The position numbers were made by a program, and so were the translations under genes. Shown here piece by piece: positions 16,283 through 23,667 of a DNA stretch of 40,588 nucleotides (position 1 is the first letter of the stretch; every line of letters starts with the position of its first letter). Source of the DNA: an uncultured Flavobacteriales bacterium. GTDB taxonomy: Bacteria > Bacteroidota > Bacteroidia > Flavobacteriales_E > Vicingaceae. Location of the stretch: contig CALALS010000077.1 of NCBI GenBank assembly GCA_937925525.1, positions 1 through 40,588 of the forward strand, written 5' to 3'. The notes beneath the pieces were generated by a model that was given only the letters and a program-made list of their open reading frames with translations, had not been told where the DNA came from and did no database searches.

Positions 16283-16466
16283 TTCGTCTAAGATTTACAC
16301 GGTTAATAACCTGGTCCTGTTCCTGGTCCTTTTTGTCCAGCTGCTCTAATTTCCATTTGAGCATTTCAACATTTGGAGGCTCAGGCTTAAAAAACATTTG
16401 CTGGATGGTGAGCGTAATCACAATGCCAAGGACAAGTGTTAATATGTATGGTCCAAGTGTTTTCAT
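16182..16466 (-). CDS. inner-membrane coiled-coil protein, i-spanin-like
   Basis: 94 residues: N-terminal membrane helix (about 5-25, LGPYILTLVLGIVITLTI), then a long charged helix to the end. This is the topology of Rz-type inner-membrane spanins. ATG at 16466 is preferred to an in-frame TTG at 16499. It overlaps the next gene by 101 nt. Same transcript as the promoter and palindrome at 16569-16615. Confidence 0.6.
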   Translation of the reverse strand: MKTLGPYILTLVLGIVITLTIQQMFFKPEPPNVEMLKWKLEQLDKKDQEQDQVINRVNLRRNDRDNRLKQDSITIFLSDREYRDSIRDILNPPE

Positions 16467-16486
16467 TTCCGATCTAAGATAGGAAA

Positions 16487-16558
16487 TTAAAGCAACCAAA
16501 GTGCTGCCAGCAAAATAATGTCAATTATAAGTTGTCGAAGATTTAATTCAGATAACAT
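16487..16558 (-). CDS. possible 23-residue hydrophobic peptide
   Basis: ATG at 16558 to TAA at 16487-16489; the last ~14 residues are hydrophobic (LIIDIILLAALWLL). It is the first frame after the promoter/operator candidates and ends 20 nt before the i-spanin-like start. It may be a real peptide or just part of the leader. Confidence 0.3.
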   Translation of the reverse strand: MLSELNLRQLIIDIILLAALWLL

Positions 16559-16568
16559 GATTCAAAGG

Positions 16569-16584
16569 GTTGTTATATAACAAC
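16569..16584. promoter_or_regulatory. perfect 16-bp palindrome, operator candidate
   Basis: GTTGTTATATAACAAC reads the same on both strands. It lies just downstream of the -7 element at 16608-16615 relative to leftward transcription, a good place for a repressor dimer. Confidence 0.5.
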
Positions 16585-16607
16585 TTAACCATTTTTATGC
16601 GGTTTGT

Positions 16608-16615
16608 CAAATTTA
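16608..16615 (-). promoter_or_regulatory. promoter -7 element, TAAATTTG
   Basis: Leftward match to the Bacteroidota TAnnTTTG consensus, about 140 nt before the i-spanin-like ATG and 50 nt before the small hydrophobic frame. I did not find a -33 TTG at the usual spacing. Confidence 0.45.
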
Positions 16616-16636
16616 TAACAAACGAATGATAACGGT

Positions 16637-16674
16637 GAATAAAATTCATCCTTCGGACGACATTAATTTTATTC
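16637..16674. repeat. inverted repeat
   Basis: GAATAAAATT (16637-16646) and AATTTTATTC (16665-16674) are perfect 10-bp arms around an 18-nt loop containing CCTTCGGA. It lies 6 nt after the stop of the gene at 16680-16931. It may be a stem-loop at its mRNA end; there is no T run after it. Confidence 0.5.
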
Positions 16675-16679
16675 AGATG

Positions 16680-16931
16680 TTAGCGGTCATTGCTGTTTAC
16701 GCTCAATTTACAGCGTTCAGCATACCACTCTTTCCATCCATTCTCATCACCTTGTGCTGCAATCCAAGTTTCTTTAGATACTTTCTTTAGCATCTTATTT
16801 ACATTATCAATTGTCAGCGGCTGCAACGTACCGCTAACACCAAATAAATTCAATAAAAGGCTTCTTGCCTTACCTGAATCTATCACACCATTTTCTAGAT
16901 GTTCTGCTACTTTTAAAATTGAGTCTTTCAT
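16680..16931 (-). CDS. hypothetical protein
   Basis: 83 residues, helical, with an amphipathic N-terminal half and a WIAAQGDENGWKEWYAE segment. No family recognised. Followed by the inverted repeat at 16637-16674. Confidence 0.6.
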   Translation of the reverse strand: MKDSILKVAEHLENGVIDSGKARSLLLNLFGVSGTLQPLTIDNVNKMLKKVSKETWIAAQGDENGWKEWYAERCKLSVNSNDR

Positions 16932-16965
16932 ATCCTTTTACTGTATTTATTCAAACCGTTATCAA

Positions 16966-17340
16966 TCATTTGCTTACTATCATCCTGTGTTCATAATGAT
17001 GCCACGGAGATTCGTCTGTTAATTCAATAAAAGTATCTCCGCTGCGTAAATCTAAGTGCACAGTTTTTACCCACAAACATTCCTCTATATGAATATCTTC
17101 TGGTGAAACAACTACTTTTTGTCCTGGCCTTGAGTTGTTCATGCGATATTTGCTTTCTCCTTTTACTGCAGAAGGGAAAAATCTTGCTTGATCTTTAATT
17201 TTAGATTTAAGTTCTTCGTCTTGTTCTGCTGTTAAAAACAGTGTAGACCCAATAGACGGGATATAGGGAAGTTCAACTTCAATACTGTCGTCCTTATTGC
17301 AAACTTCTACATCACAATGTATACTTATCCATGCTTTCAT
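16966..17340 (-). CDS. hypothetical protein
   Basis: 124 residues, beta-rich by pattern, with a GDTFIELTDESPWHHYEHR ending. No membrane helix or signal peptide. Its C-terminal half alternates hydrophobic and polar residues like a small barrel. Function unknown. It starts 34 nt after the stop of the MerR-like/nucleotidyltransferase-like gene. Confidence 0.65.
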   Translation of the reverse strand: MKAWISIHCDVEVCNKDDSIEVELPYIPSIGSTLFLTAEQDEELKSKIKDQARFFPSAVKGESKYRMNNSRPGQKVVVSPEDIHIEECLWVKTVHLDLRSGDTFIELTDESPWHHYEHRMIVSK

Positions 17341-17374
17341 AATTCAACGTTTTTTATCTTTTGTCAGTTATCAA

Positions 17375-18316
17375 TTATTTCTTTGGTGTGATTGAAACAT
17401 CAAGATACCACTGTTGATCTTCATAATTATTGAATCTGCCGCCTCTGTTTATGTTTATTACATAGGAACTTCTTCCTCCAGCTAAAACTGACCATAAGGC
17501 ATCTTCTTTTCTTTCTGGTTTGGTTCCATTGAGAAACATTGACATTTCCTGAATCAATTCAAACTCATCCTTTACTTCATCTTGCCATGGAACGGCAATC
17601 AAATCAAAATCCCTATTTAGGCTTCCATGCATAACTAGATTATATCCAAAATCTAAGGCAATCTCTTTTAGCGGCTCAAAACAATAGGCGTAAAATGACG
17701 GCTTAACTTTTATTCTTTGCTTGTTTTTTAACAATTTATTATCACAATCGTTGCTCTGCGTTTTTAACCGTTCAGTGATTGGCCTCAAATCGGGGTTGTT
17801 AATGGATTTATCAATTATTATGCGCATTGGAACTAGAGCCATGCGGTTTTGATTTAACTTTTCCAATTGATCATAAATTTGTACTGGAGATGTAATATCA
17901 ATAATATTGACTTTCCCTTCAGATGTAAATGCTAAAATGAGTTTTTTGTTTTTGAGTAGAGCCTCACTAACAATATAGTCGAACGGCGTACATTTTGGTG
18001 AGTGTTTATAAAGGCTTTCCTTTATCGCTTTAATTATTTTTGACGAAGTTCCAAGGCAACGTAATTCCATAACTAAATAGACCCACATACTCTCAACAAA
18101 GGTGTAATATCTCTTATGTCCAACATCATATTTTTTACACACTAACAATCCCTGTTCTTCCCACTTGCAAAAATTTCGGCAGAGCTTTCTATCATTAGCT
18201 AAATTGCTGGCGGATATTGACCTATCATCTTTCGTAAGAAGATGTTCAACCTCCAGTGTGAGGCTTGTGTCAGATTTTCTTGAATCTATGTATTCTGTTA
18301 TTGTCATAATTTCCAT
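17375..18316 (-). CDS. MerR-like HTH fused to nucleotidyltransferase-like domain
   Basis: 313 residues. Residues about 40-105 follow the MerR pattern: a helix, WEEQGLLVCKKYDVGHKRYY, then MELRCLGTSSKIIKAIKESL, equivalent to the W..GLL..G.RRY and LR.LG segments of that family. Residues about 215-313 contain MHGSLNRDFDLIAVPW (near 228-243), a Gly-Ser plus Asp-x-Asp arrangement of the nucleotidyltransferase fold, and a possible third Asp in WYLDVSI near the end. Similar GS..RDxDLIAVPW proteins without the HTH are common in phages. Activity is unknown; binding without catalysis is possible. The leader holds a terminator ending 11 nt before the start (18328-18353). Confidence 0.65.
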   Translation of the reverse strand: MEIMTITEYIDSRKSDTSLTLEVEHLLTKDDRSISASNLANDRKLCRNFCKWEEQGLLVCKKYDVGHKRYYTFVESMWVYLVMELRCLGTSSKIIKAIKESLYKHSPKCTPFDYIVSEALLKNKKLILAFTSEGKVNIIDITSPVQIYDQLEKLNQNRMALVPMRIIIDKSINNPDLRPITERLKTQSNDCDNKLLKNKQRIKVKPSFYAYCFEPLKEIALDFGYNLVMHGSLNRDFDLIAVPWQDEVKDEFELIQEMSMFLNGTKPERKEDALWSVLAGGRSSYVININRGGRFNNYEDQQWYLDVSITPKK

Positions 18317-18327
18317 TTTGTAGAGTT

Positions 18328-18353
18328 AAAAAAGGGGCAGCAGCTCAGGCCCC
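18328..18353 (-). terminator. terminator in leader of the MerR-like gene
   Basis: In leftward RNA, GGGGC and GCCCC (18349-18353 / 18334-18338) pair around a 10-nt loop, followed by six T (18333-18328). It ends only 11 nt before the start codon, so the downstream gene must rely on readthrough or attenuation, unless it is translated from a leaderless transcript. Confidence 0.65.
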
Positions 18354-18425
18354 ATTTGCTTTGCTTTTGTTTGAATGAAAAAACTGACTCGGTTGGTCAA
18401 TGTGGTTATTGGTAGACTTTCCGAG

Positions 18426-18455
18426 CGTTCTTTCACGGATCTGTGACAAAGAACG
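18426..18455. repeat. hairpin between genes
   Basis: CGTTCTTT (18426-18433) and AAAGAACG (18448-18455) pair; CAC/GTG extends the stem with a 2-nt bulge. It lies 34 nt after the stop of the gene at 18490 and upstream of the terminator at 18328-18353. Could stabilise the mRNA end or bind a protein. Confidence 0.55.
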
Positions 18456-18489
18456 TTAGCTGCTTAGATCCGCCTTACTTAGTTTAAAG

Positions 18490-18693
18490 TTATTCATTTT
18501 TTCGCCAGGGCGGAGGCTTAGTGGTGTCCCAGGATATGTAATATTTTAAAGGAGGATCTTCTTTTACTGGAGGCGGAGATACATTGTAGTTATAAACTGG
18601 TCCTGGATGGTTTTTAGCTGACCAGTAACAAAACCATACGCCGCCGACTACTATCCCAATATAGATAAGCCAAATTTTAACCTTTCCTTTCAT
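18490..18693 (-). CDS. small membrane protein with proline-rich tail
   Basis: 67 residues: one membrane helix at about 6-24 (IWLIYIGIVVGGVWFCYW), then a short tail with PPPVKEDPP and KPPPW. No family recognised. It overlaps the preceding gene by 17 nt. Confidence 0.65.
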   Translation of the reverse strand: MKGKVKIWLIYIGIVVGGVWFCYWSAKNHPGPVYNYNVSPPPVKEDPPLKYYISWDTTKPPPWRKNE

Positions 18694-19051
18694 CTTGATC
18701 TTTGTATTTTTTTACCTGCTCAGCTGCGTGCTCATCCAGAAACTTTTGAAATTTTGGAAAAGGGGATGCCTGAGCAGCATTAAACATTTCTGATTGACGC
18801 GGATATAATCCGGCAATTCTTTTTGTTGCAACATCTGGCGCTATTTCTTTAGCGGCTACCTTGTCAATAATTTCTCTGATAATATCGTTCATGATTTTTT
18901 GGTTTTTACATATTTGTCCGGCTCTAAAGCATTCGTAAGCTATAGAGGTTTTACTAAAACGTTCAGGCCACTGAGATCCTTTCCATCCCATAACAAAGCA
19001 TGTTGTCATGACGTGAATTTGAATTTTTTGTCTGAATCTACTTTGTATCAT
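18677..19051 (-). CDS. hypothetical protein
   Basis: 124 residues from ATG 19051; other in-frame ATGs at 19009 and 18892 are possible. ATG 18892 (MNDIIREIIDK) has an A-rich upstream context and would give 71 residues. The part before 18892 reads as protein (GWKGSQWPERFSKTS), so the longer form is preferred. The C-terminal part is helical and charged. A GC-rich hairpin (19064-19120) ends 12 nt before ATG 19051. Confidence 0.55.
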   Translation of the reverse strand: MIQSRFRQKIQIHVMTTCFVMGWKGSQWPERFSKTSIAYECFRAGQICKNQKIMNDIIREIIDKVAAKEIAPDVATKRIAGLYPRQSEMFNAAQASPFPKFQKFLDEHAAEQVKKYKDQDERKG

Positions 19052-19063
19052 TTGTTTAAAGAA

Positions 19064-19120
19064 GGGGGCCAGCAATTGATAACCTATGGAAAGAAGTTTT
19101 TAACTCGACTCCCAGCCCCC
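19064..19120 (-). ncRNA. GC-rich hairpin in leader
   Basis: GGGGGC (19064-19069) and GCCCCC (19115-19120) pair around a 45-nt loop that contains a small inner stem (GAGTT/AACTT with one G-U). It resembles the element at 34167-34269: both have ACTCG followed by AG and CCCCCGT on the right arm. It stands right before a start codon. Confidence 0.4.
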
Positions 19121-19125
19121 GTATT

Positions 19126-19374
19126 TTAGTGTCCTTTTACGTTGTATTTTTTCAGCCACCGGTCATAGGTCCAGCGACTAATGCCAAGTAGCTCACAGGC
19201 CTGCTTTCTGTCGGCGCTATGTCTAATAGCAAATTTAAGGCGATATTTCTCAGATCTTAGCATTTCGATCATATTAACGCCATATTCCCAGTCAGGATCC
19301 ATGGCATTACGCATTCGCTCTTTTTGCTTGTTCTTTTTATCAGGTGAAGGAAAAGGTTGATCTATTTTCTCCAT
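19126..19374 (-). CDS. small Fis-type helix-turn-helix protein
   Basis: 82 residues. The C-terminal third, CELLGISRWTYDRWLKKY, is a helix-turn-helix like those at the end of Fis and NtrC-type regulators. The N-terminal half is charged. No activation domain, so it is probably a simple DNA-binding regulator. A second small protein with a comparable HTH is at 29877-30146. Confidence 0.7.
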   Translation of the reverse strand: MEKIDQPFPSPDKKNKQKERMRNAMDPDWEYGVNMIEMLRSEKYRLKFAIRHSADRKQACELLGISRWTYDRWLKKYNVKGH

Positions 19375-19381
19375 GATTCAT

Positions 19382-19618
19382 TTATTCGGCCCATTCTACC
19401 GGCTCAAAGTTAGCCTGGGAATAAGGCACAGTTTTTAAAACAATATTATTCAGTGCTTTGGTTGCGCAATAAGAAAGATCCAGCATTACACGGTTTTGTT
19501 TAAGTGAACTTTCGTAATTTAAAAGCGCAAAATAGGCTTCACCTTTAAAGTTGCACCATCCGGCAATGTAAGGACACTGTTCTATTTTTTCATCTAATAA
19601 GATCCTTGGTTTAGGCAT
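19382..19618 (-). CDS. hypothetical protein
   Basis: 78 residues starting MPKPRILLDEKIEQC. ATG 19618 lies 2 nt after the stop of the DUF5131 gene, which decides the start; the frame also runs further upstream. Mixed alpha/beta pattern, two Cys in CPYIAGWC. No family recognised. Confidence 0.6.
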   Translation of the reverse strand: MPKPRILLDEKIEQCPYIAGWCNFKGEAYFALLNYESSLKQNRVMLDLSYCATKALNNIVLKTVPYSQANFEPVEWAE

Positions 19619-19620
19619 AA

Positions 19621-20388
19621 CTAAACTTTTTGAGTTTCCGGAATATCTCTCACTTGCAGATCTAATGGCCATTCGTTCCAATCGCCTCCGTGACGGTCCT
19701 TTAAGCCACCCTGTTTAGCTAAATAAGTGCCCAGCTGCTTTACAAAAACCTGCTTTCCGAACATTTCCATATCGTCAATTAAGTTTTCAATCCAGTGGAG
19801 CTCACATGGCCGGTATTTGTATTTTCCGTTTTCGTTTCCGGATTCACCGCCAATTATTGCCCATTGGACCCCGTTTACATCATGATCAAATAATGAAATT
19901 GGGCCGATTAAAGGCTCAAAGCTAATAAAACGAAGTGCTGCAGGAATAATCACCAAAGGATCTATGCGGTAAAGCTGGTTTTGAGACTCAATAGAGACTC
20001 CCAGCCAAACGTTTGGATATCCTTCACCCCAATCTGCCGGCAGACAATCTTTAATGCGCTCAGGACGCTTTGTAAGGATCTGATAAGTAAATTGTGGCGT
20101 TTCCTTAATAATCTGCCAGGCTTCTTCTCGCCAGGCGTCAGCATCTTCAATAAAAAAATCGGACCAGCTGCAGGTGAAAATTCGCATCCCGTTATTTACC
20201 GGATGTTTTCCCCAGTTTAAAGGCTCATTAAATTTGCCTGCAGATCTGATCACTTCTGTAGGATCTTTTTTGAATCGTTCTTTATCACGAAACATGTAAC
20301 AGTATTTACATCCTGGAGAAACCTTAGTACATCCGTGCCAAGGATTCCAGGTTGCATCTGTCCATTGTATTTTTGAATTAGCTCCCAT
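19621..20388 (-). CDS. phage Gp37/Gp68 family (DUF5131) protein
   Basis: 255 residues from ATG 20388. The family signature is complete: KIQWTDATWNPWHGCTKVSP, with Cys20, Cys27 and Cys30 (CxxxxxxCxxCY, radical-SAM-like), LNWGKHPV, WLGVSIE, FISFEPLIGPI, WAIIGGESG and a FVKQLG ending. The family is common in phages; a radical SAM or Fe-S role is suspected, the reaction is not known to me. The start overlaps the preceding gene by 11 nt, which excludes the longer upstream start. Confidence 0.85.
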   Translation of the reverse strand: MGANSKIQWTDATWNPWHGCTKVSPGCKYCYMFRDKERFKKDPTEVIRSAGKFNEPLNWGKHPVNNGMRIFTCSWSDFFIEDADAWREEAWQIIKETPQFTYQILTKRPERIKDCLPADWGEGYPNVWLGVSIESQNQLYRIDPLVIIPAALRFISFEPLIGPISLFDHDVNGVQWAIIGGESGNENGKYKYRPCELHWIENLIDDMEMFGKQVFVKQLGTYLAKQGGLKDRHGGDWNEWPLDLQVRDIPETQKV

Positions 20389-20740
20389 TGTCCGTGTAGA
20401 ATTTAGCATCAATTCTGTCAATTGTCCGCTCAATAAACCGGACAATCGTATGACATTTAACAATAATTGAAAGGCAGTATAGGTCCAGAAATAGCACAAT
20501 TAAGTGACCAAAGTAGGCCGCAAACTCCATTCCTTCTCTCGGCTCAGATCTAAAAACTGCAGTGGAAAAAATAATCATTACCAATGCGTTTATGACTAAA
20601 AAACCCAGAACAACCCTCCGTATTCTATCCAGAATTGTTCGGGCTTTATAGTATGCCTGTGGATGGCCAGTTTGGTGCCAGGTCCATAAAAACGCATGAT
20701 ACATTCGCCTAACTACCTTTATGAGAAAATGATTAATCAC
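20378..20740 (-). CDS. two-helix membrane protein
   Basis: 120 residues from GTG 20740, which overlaps the lipoprotein stop by 8 nt; ATG 20704 (MYHAFLWTWHQ, 108 residues) is the alternative. The frame is open further upstream but would run through the lipoprotein gene. Hydrophobic helices lie at about 50-68 and 80-100, with a basic N-terminus and a charged C-terminus. No family recognised. Confidence 0.6.
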   Translation of the reverse strand: MINHFLIKVVRRMYHAFLWTWHQTGHPQAYYKARTILDRIRRVVLGFLVINALVMIIFSTAVFRSEPREGMEFAAYFGHLIVLFLDLYCLSIIVKCHTIVRFIERTIDRIDAKFYTDNGS

Positions 20741-20966
20741 ACCCTCCGGTATAAGTGTAACCAGGGTATTGCGCATTTCCCTGAGCTGCCTGGTTTTTCC
20801 ATTTAGCATCTTCATCTGCAATTTCCTTATCGGTACCGCAGAAAGTTTCGCTGTGAGAAACGTTTGTTGGATATTCATGTAAAGTACATGTTACACAGCT
20901 TTCTTTTTCGCATGATGCGAAGGCCATAACTGCTAAGGCCATAATTAATAGAACTCTTGTTTTCAT
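20733..20966 (-). CDS. small lipoprotein
   Basis: 77 residues. Signal MKTRVLLIMALAVMAFASC has a clear lipobox with Cys19 as lipid attachment site. The mature part has further Cys (SCVTC, FCGTD, GGCD) that could form disulfides, and ends GYTYTGGCD. Probably on the host cell envelope. Function unknown; superinfection exclusion is one possibility. Confidence 0.75.
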   Translation of the reverse strand: MKTRVLLIMALAVMAFASCEKESCVTCTLHEYPTNVSHSETFCGTDKEIADEDAKWKNQAAQGNAQYPGYTYTGGCD

Positions 20967-21250
20967 TGTTCAAAATTTAACGTTAGTTGTTTATTGTATT
21001 CTTGGAGAATCTTCATATCCTCCAAATATTTTTTTGCAAATGCCTCTGGATCTTCCCAATGACGGTGACAAAATGTAAATTTACCCTGCGTAGTTTCAAA
21101 TGAATTGATCATATCTCCCCATCCGCAAACACAAAAATTCGATTCACGTTTTTCGAGCGGTTTATAATATTCAGTACCACGAATCAAATAAAATCCATCT
21201 TGGTAGTCAAATATTGGTTGTTCCGTATTTTTTAAAGATCCTGCTTTCAT
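20963..21250 (-). CDS. hypothetical protein
   Basis: 95 residues from ATG 21250, which overlaps the previous stop by 1 nt (TAATG). Contains FCVCGWGD and FCHRHW, a possible Cys/His metal site. Overlaps the lipoprotein start by 4 nt. No family recognised. Confidence 0.65.
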   Translation of the reverse strand: MKAGSLKNTEQPIFDYQDGFYLIRGTEYYKPLEKRESNFCVCGWGDMINSFETTQGKFTFCHRHWEDPEAFAKKYLEDMKILQEYNKQLTLNFEQ

Positions 21251-21516
21251 TAGTTCCAAGTTCCAAAATCCCTCCAAAATTCGTCTGCATCAGCTTCTTC
21301 ATCTTCTTCTTCCTGCAGAGGATATTTTTCAGGAAACATTTTATGCTTGTGCTTTTCCCACTGGTATTTAATGATCATTGGCACGCCGACCATTAATAAA
21401 ATGAATGGAACGCCAAAAAACATTAGACCGACCATTGATAAGCCGGTACAATCAGCTTTAGCAGAATCCGCCATGCGGCCTGCAACTCCATCCCAAAATT
21501 TTAACCATTTATCCAT
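21250..21516 (-). CDS. membrane protein with acidic tail
   Basis: 88 residues: amphipathic N-terminus, a hydrophobic helix at about 27-50, a basic stop-transfer segment (KYQWEKHKHK) and a very acidic tail (EEEDEEADADE). Both ends overlap neighbours by 1 nt. Function unknown. Confidence 0.65.
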   Translation of the reverse strand: MDKWLKFWDGVAGRMADSAKADCTGLSMVGLMFFGVPFILLMVGVPMIIKYQWEKHKHKMFPEKYPLQEEEDEEADADEFWRDFGTWN

Positions 21517-21842
21517 TATCCTAATCCCATTTCATTTAAAATCTGATCACCGGCATCACCTTTAGCACGTTGAATCGTTCCGTCTTTTTGTTCTGAACGG
21601 AGCTCCAGCAGCTCAATGATCTTTTCAAAAATCCTGGTTTGTTCTGCCAATTCTTCTGATTTGCGCATGGTTTGAGGAAAAGGAAACGCGGCCACCATGC
21701 TTTGTTGATCCTTCATCCCTTTCAAGGTGCCTTTTAATTTTTCCAAATCAAATGTTTGGCCAGTGGTATCAACAACCATCATAATTGGTTTGATAACCTG
21801 GTGCGCAAACAATTCGTTTTCTTCTAATGTATTTTCCATCAT
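21516..21842 (-). CDS. hypothetical helical protein
   Basis: 108 residues, charged and mostly helical, no membrane segment. Two adjacent ATGs at 21842 and 21839 could both serve. The C-terminal half may form a coiled coil (FEKIIELLELRSEQK). Function unknown. Confidence 0.65.
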   Translation of the reverse strand: MMENTLEENELFAHQVIKPIMMVVDTTGQTFDLEKLKGTLKGMKDQQSMVAAFPFPQTMRKSEELAEQTRIFEKIIELLELRSEQKDGTIQRAKGDAGDQILNEMGLG

Positions 21843-22076
21843 TTAAGATATTTGAGGTTTGTCAATTTGATCATCATGATTTTTTTCTCTTTCGTTCAAA
21901 AACTTTCTCAATTCATTTGATTTAAACTGAATAGAGCTCCTGTAAAAACTGTCTAAATCCCATCTTACACAGATCCAGTCAATAAATTCATCAATCTCAT
22001 CTGGTGTAAGTTTAATTCTAACCAATTTTGATCCCATTTGAGATATTTGGTTTTTTAGATCTGGCAGATTATTCAT
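21843..22076 (-). CDS. hypothetical protein
   Basis: 77 residues, helical; segment LTPDEIDEFIDWICVRWDL is amphipathic. It overlaps the upstream gene by 4 nt and ends directly before the next start. No family recognised. Confidence 0.6.
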   Translation of the reverse strand: MNNLPDLKNQISQMGSKLVRIKLTPDEIDEFIDWICVRWDLDSFYRSSIQFKSNELRKFLNEREKNHDDQIDKPQIS

Positions 22077-22525
22077 GATGCTTTCTGGTTTTTATCAGTT
22101 CGTTGTTTTGCCTTTTCTTTCAGGCGGTTAATAAATTCAACTACTTCCGGATTTTGGCCTTTTTGCCATAAAACAGAGTCACAGAATTCGCGCCGGTGAA
22201 GTGATGCCATAATGATCATGTTCATCATTAACGGCTGGTAGCCTCCATTTCTGCGCGTAACATAATATTCGTATGTCATTTGCTCCTGTAGGGTTAAGCC
22301 TGGAGGAAAAAGGAAAATTCCCTTTTTATCACATTTAAAATGAGCCCTGAGATCTTCAAATTCAAACATACCCATGTTATTACCTTTAAGCGCCAAAACG
22401 CTCTTAGATCTCTCGTTGATCTCCATGCACATTATAATTTGGCCTTTGGTCCAATCTTCTTTTTTGCCCATGGCGCGTTCAAAGTTGGCCTCGTCTTTTA
22501 TCATGCAAAATCCTTGTGGTTCCAT
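22073..22525 (-). CDS. hypothetical protein
   Basis: 150 residues from ATG 22525, 1 nt after the upstream stop; the frame is open further back but would overlap that gene. Met-rich middle (PLMMNMIIMASLHRREF), basic helical C-terminus. No family recognised. Confidence 0.65.
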   Translation of the reverse strand: MEPQGFCMIKDEANFERAMGKKEDWTKGQIIMCMEINERSKSVLALKGNNMGMFEFEDLRAHFKCDKKGIFLFPPGLTLQEQMTYEYYVTRRNGGYQPLMMNMIIMASLHRREFCDSVLWQKGQNPEVVEFINRLKEKAKQRTDKNQKAS

Positions 22526-22526
22526 A

Positions 22527-22907
22527 TTATTTTTTTTGGTTAGAAATTCCACCATCAACTCCAAAATAACCAGTTGTTATTTCGTTCTTGATATGTTCTG
22601 GTATGCCATTATGCGTTTTAAGAGCCTCTATAACTCGTATAGCTAGGTGATACATTTCCCTAAAATAGTAAACATGATCCCCTGCGTAGACCATAAAATA
22701 GTTACACTTCTTTCTTTTGTCTTTAGTTTCGTACACAACCCCATATAAAGATCCATACCAATCATCATAGTTAATGTAAAAATCTTCTATTTTGACGTGA
22801 TCTCCATTAGTAAGTTGACCTAATCCGCATATTTGTAAATACAGTACATTTTTAGTCAATTCTAGCTCTGCAGCTTCTTTTGTCATGAATAGTTCTTTAT
22901 TTTCCAT
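22527..22907 (-). CDS. hypothetical protein
   Basis: 126 residues, mixed alpha/beta with many Tyr (FYINYDDWYGSLYGVVYE). No membrane segment. The sequence AATTGATGCTAT directly precedes the ATG; nearly the same sequence precedes the start at 25215. Function unknown. Confidence 0.65.
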   Translation of the reverse strand: MENKELFMTKEAAELELTKNVLYLQICGLGQLTNGDHVKIEDFYINYDDWYGSLYGVVYETKDKRKKCNYFMVYAGDHVYYFREMYHLAIRVIEALKTHNGIPEHIKNEITTGYFGVDGGISNQKK

Positions 22908-22917
22908 ATAGCATCAA

Positions 22918-23667
22918 TTATTGTGGCCAATTGGCCGGTTTATCAGTTTTTTCAAATTCAATTACCCAAAGCCAGGGATTTGATTCCCATGATTCGGATC
23001 CGTGAATGCTTTCCCAAAGTGATTGAAACGAATGGTAAGCATTTGGCCAGAAAAATGTTTCTCCAGGTGGGTTAAGTTTGGAAAAATAGTTTCTGTAACC
23101 CTCTGTTAATTTTTCAACTCCCTCAGCTGCAGCATCCGTATAAGAAATTTCCTGCAGGCGCTCAATGCGGATGTCGGTTATCTTTAAAAACAATCTGCAG
23201 ATCTCTTTTGGCATGTGAATAGATGGTTTCCACGGAACATCCCTACCATCCCAAACACATCTTTCCTCATCTTCATCTACAGCAAATGACGGTTTTGAGC
23301 TCATCACATCAACAAGTTTTTCTATTTTTTCTATCCAATAATCCTCAGTTTCGCCGGTTGGATAGAAATTATAAGAACCTCTAGCCTGATAATCAATACT
23401 GTATTCGCCGTCCAGATCTACTCCGGTTAATCTCCAAGCCTCACGCACCCAAAGAAGATCTCCAATTTTTCCAAACGGACAGAAATTGTCAATAAAGTAT
23501 TGTTTCCAATTATGGCCATCTACTCTGCAGTTTTCGTTGCCAAGTTGGAAATAGACAAACCCATCTTCACTAACTGTAGGTTCTTGCTTGACAATTCTTC
23601 TGGTTTGAGTTTTGATATCATCAAAAATAGAATTGACCATGTGAGGTTTGAAAAGTATTGGTTTCAT
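22918..23667 (-). CDS. ASCH-like phage protein
   Basis: 249 residues. MKPILFKPHMVNSIFDDIKT, then QTRRIVK, is the typical opening of a widespread phage family with an ASCH-type (RNA-binding-like) fold, followed by WVREAWR and the MPKEICRLFLKITDIRIERL segment characteristic of it. It ends with WVIEFEK. The biochemical role is uncertain; nucleic acid binding is likely. Start overlaps the preceding stop by 1 nt. Confidence 0.75.
   Translation of the reverse strand: MKPILFKPHMVNSIFDDIKTQTRRIVKQEPTVSEDGFVYFQLGNENCRVDGHNWKQYFIDNFCPFGKIGDLLWVREAWRLTGVDLDGEYSIDYQARGSYNFYPTGETEDYWIEKIEKLVDVMSSKPSFAVDEDEERCVWDGRDVPWKPSIHMPKEICRLFLKITDIRIERLQEISYTDAAAEGVEKLTEGYRNYFSKLNPPGETFFWPNAYHSFQSLWESIHGSESWESNPWLWVIEFEKTDKPANWPQ

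Noticed and set aside
20378..20878. Longer start for the two-helix membrane protein
   Set aside because: It would overlap most of a well-formed lipoprotein gene (20733-20966) in another frame; the GTG or ATG starts near the lipoprotein stop fit better.
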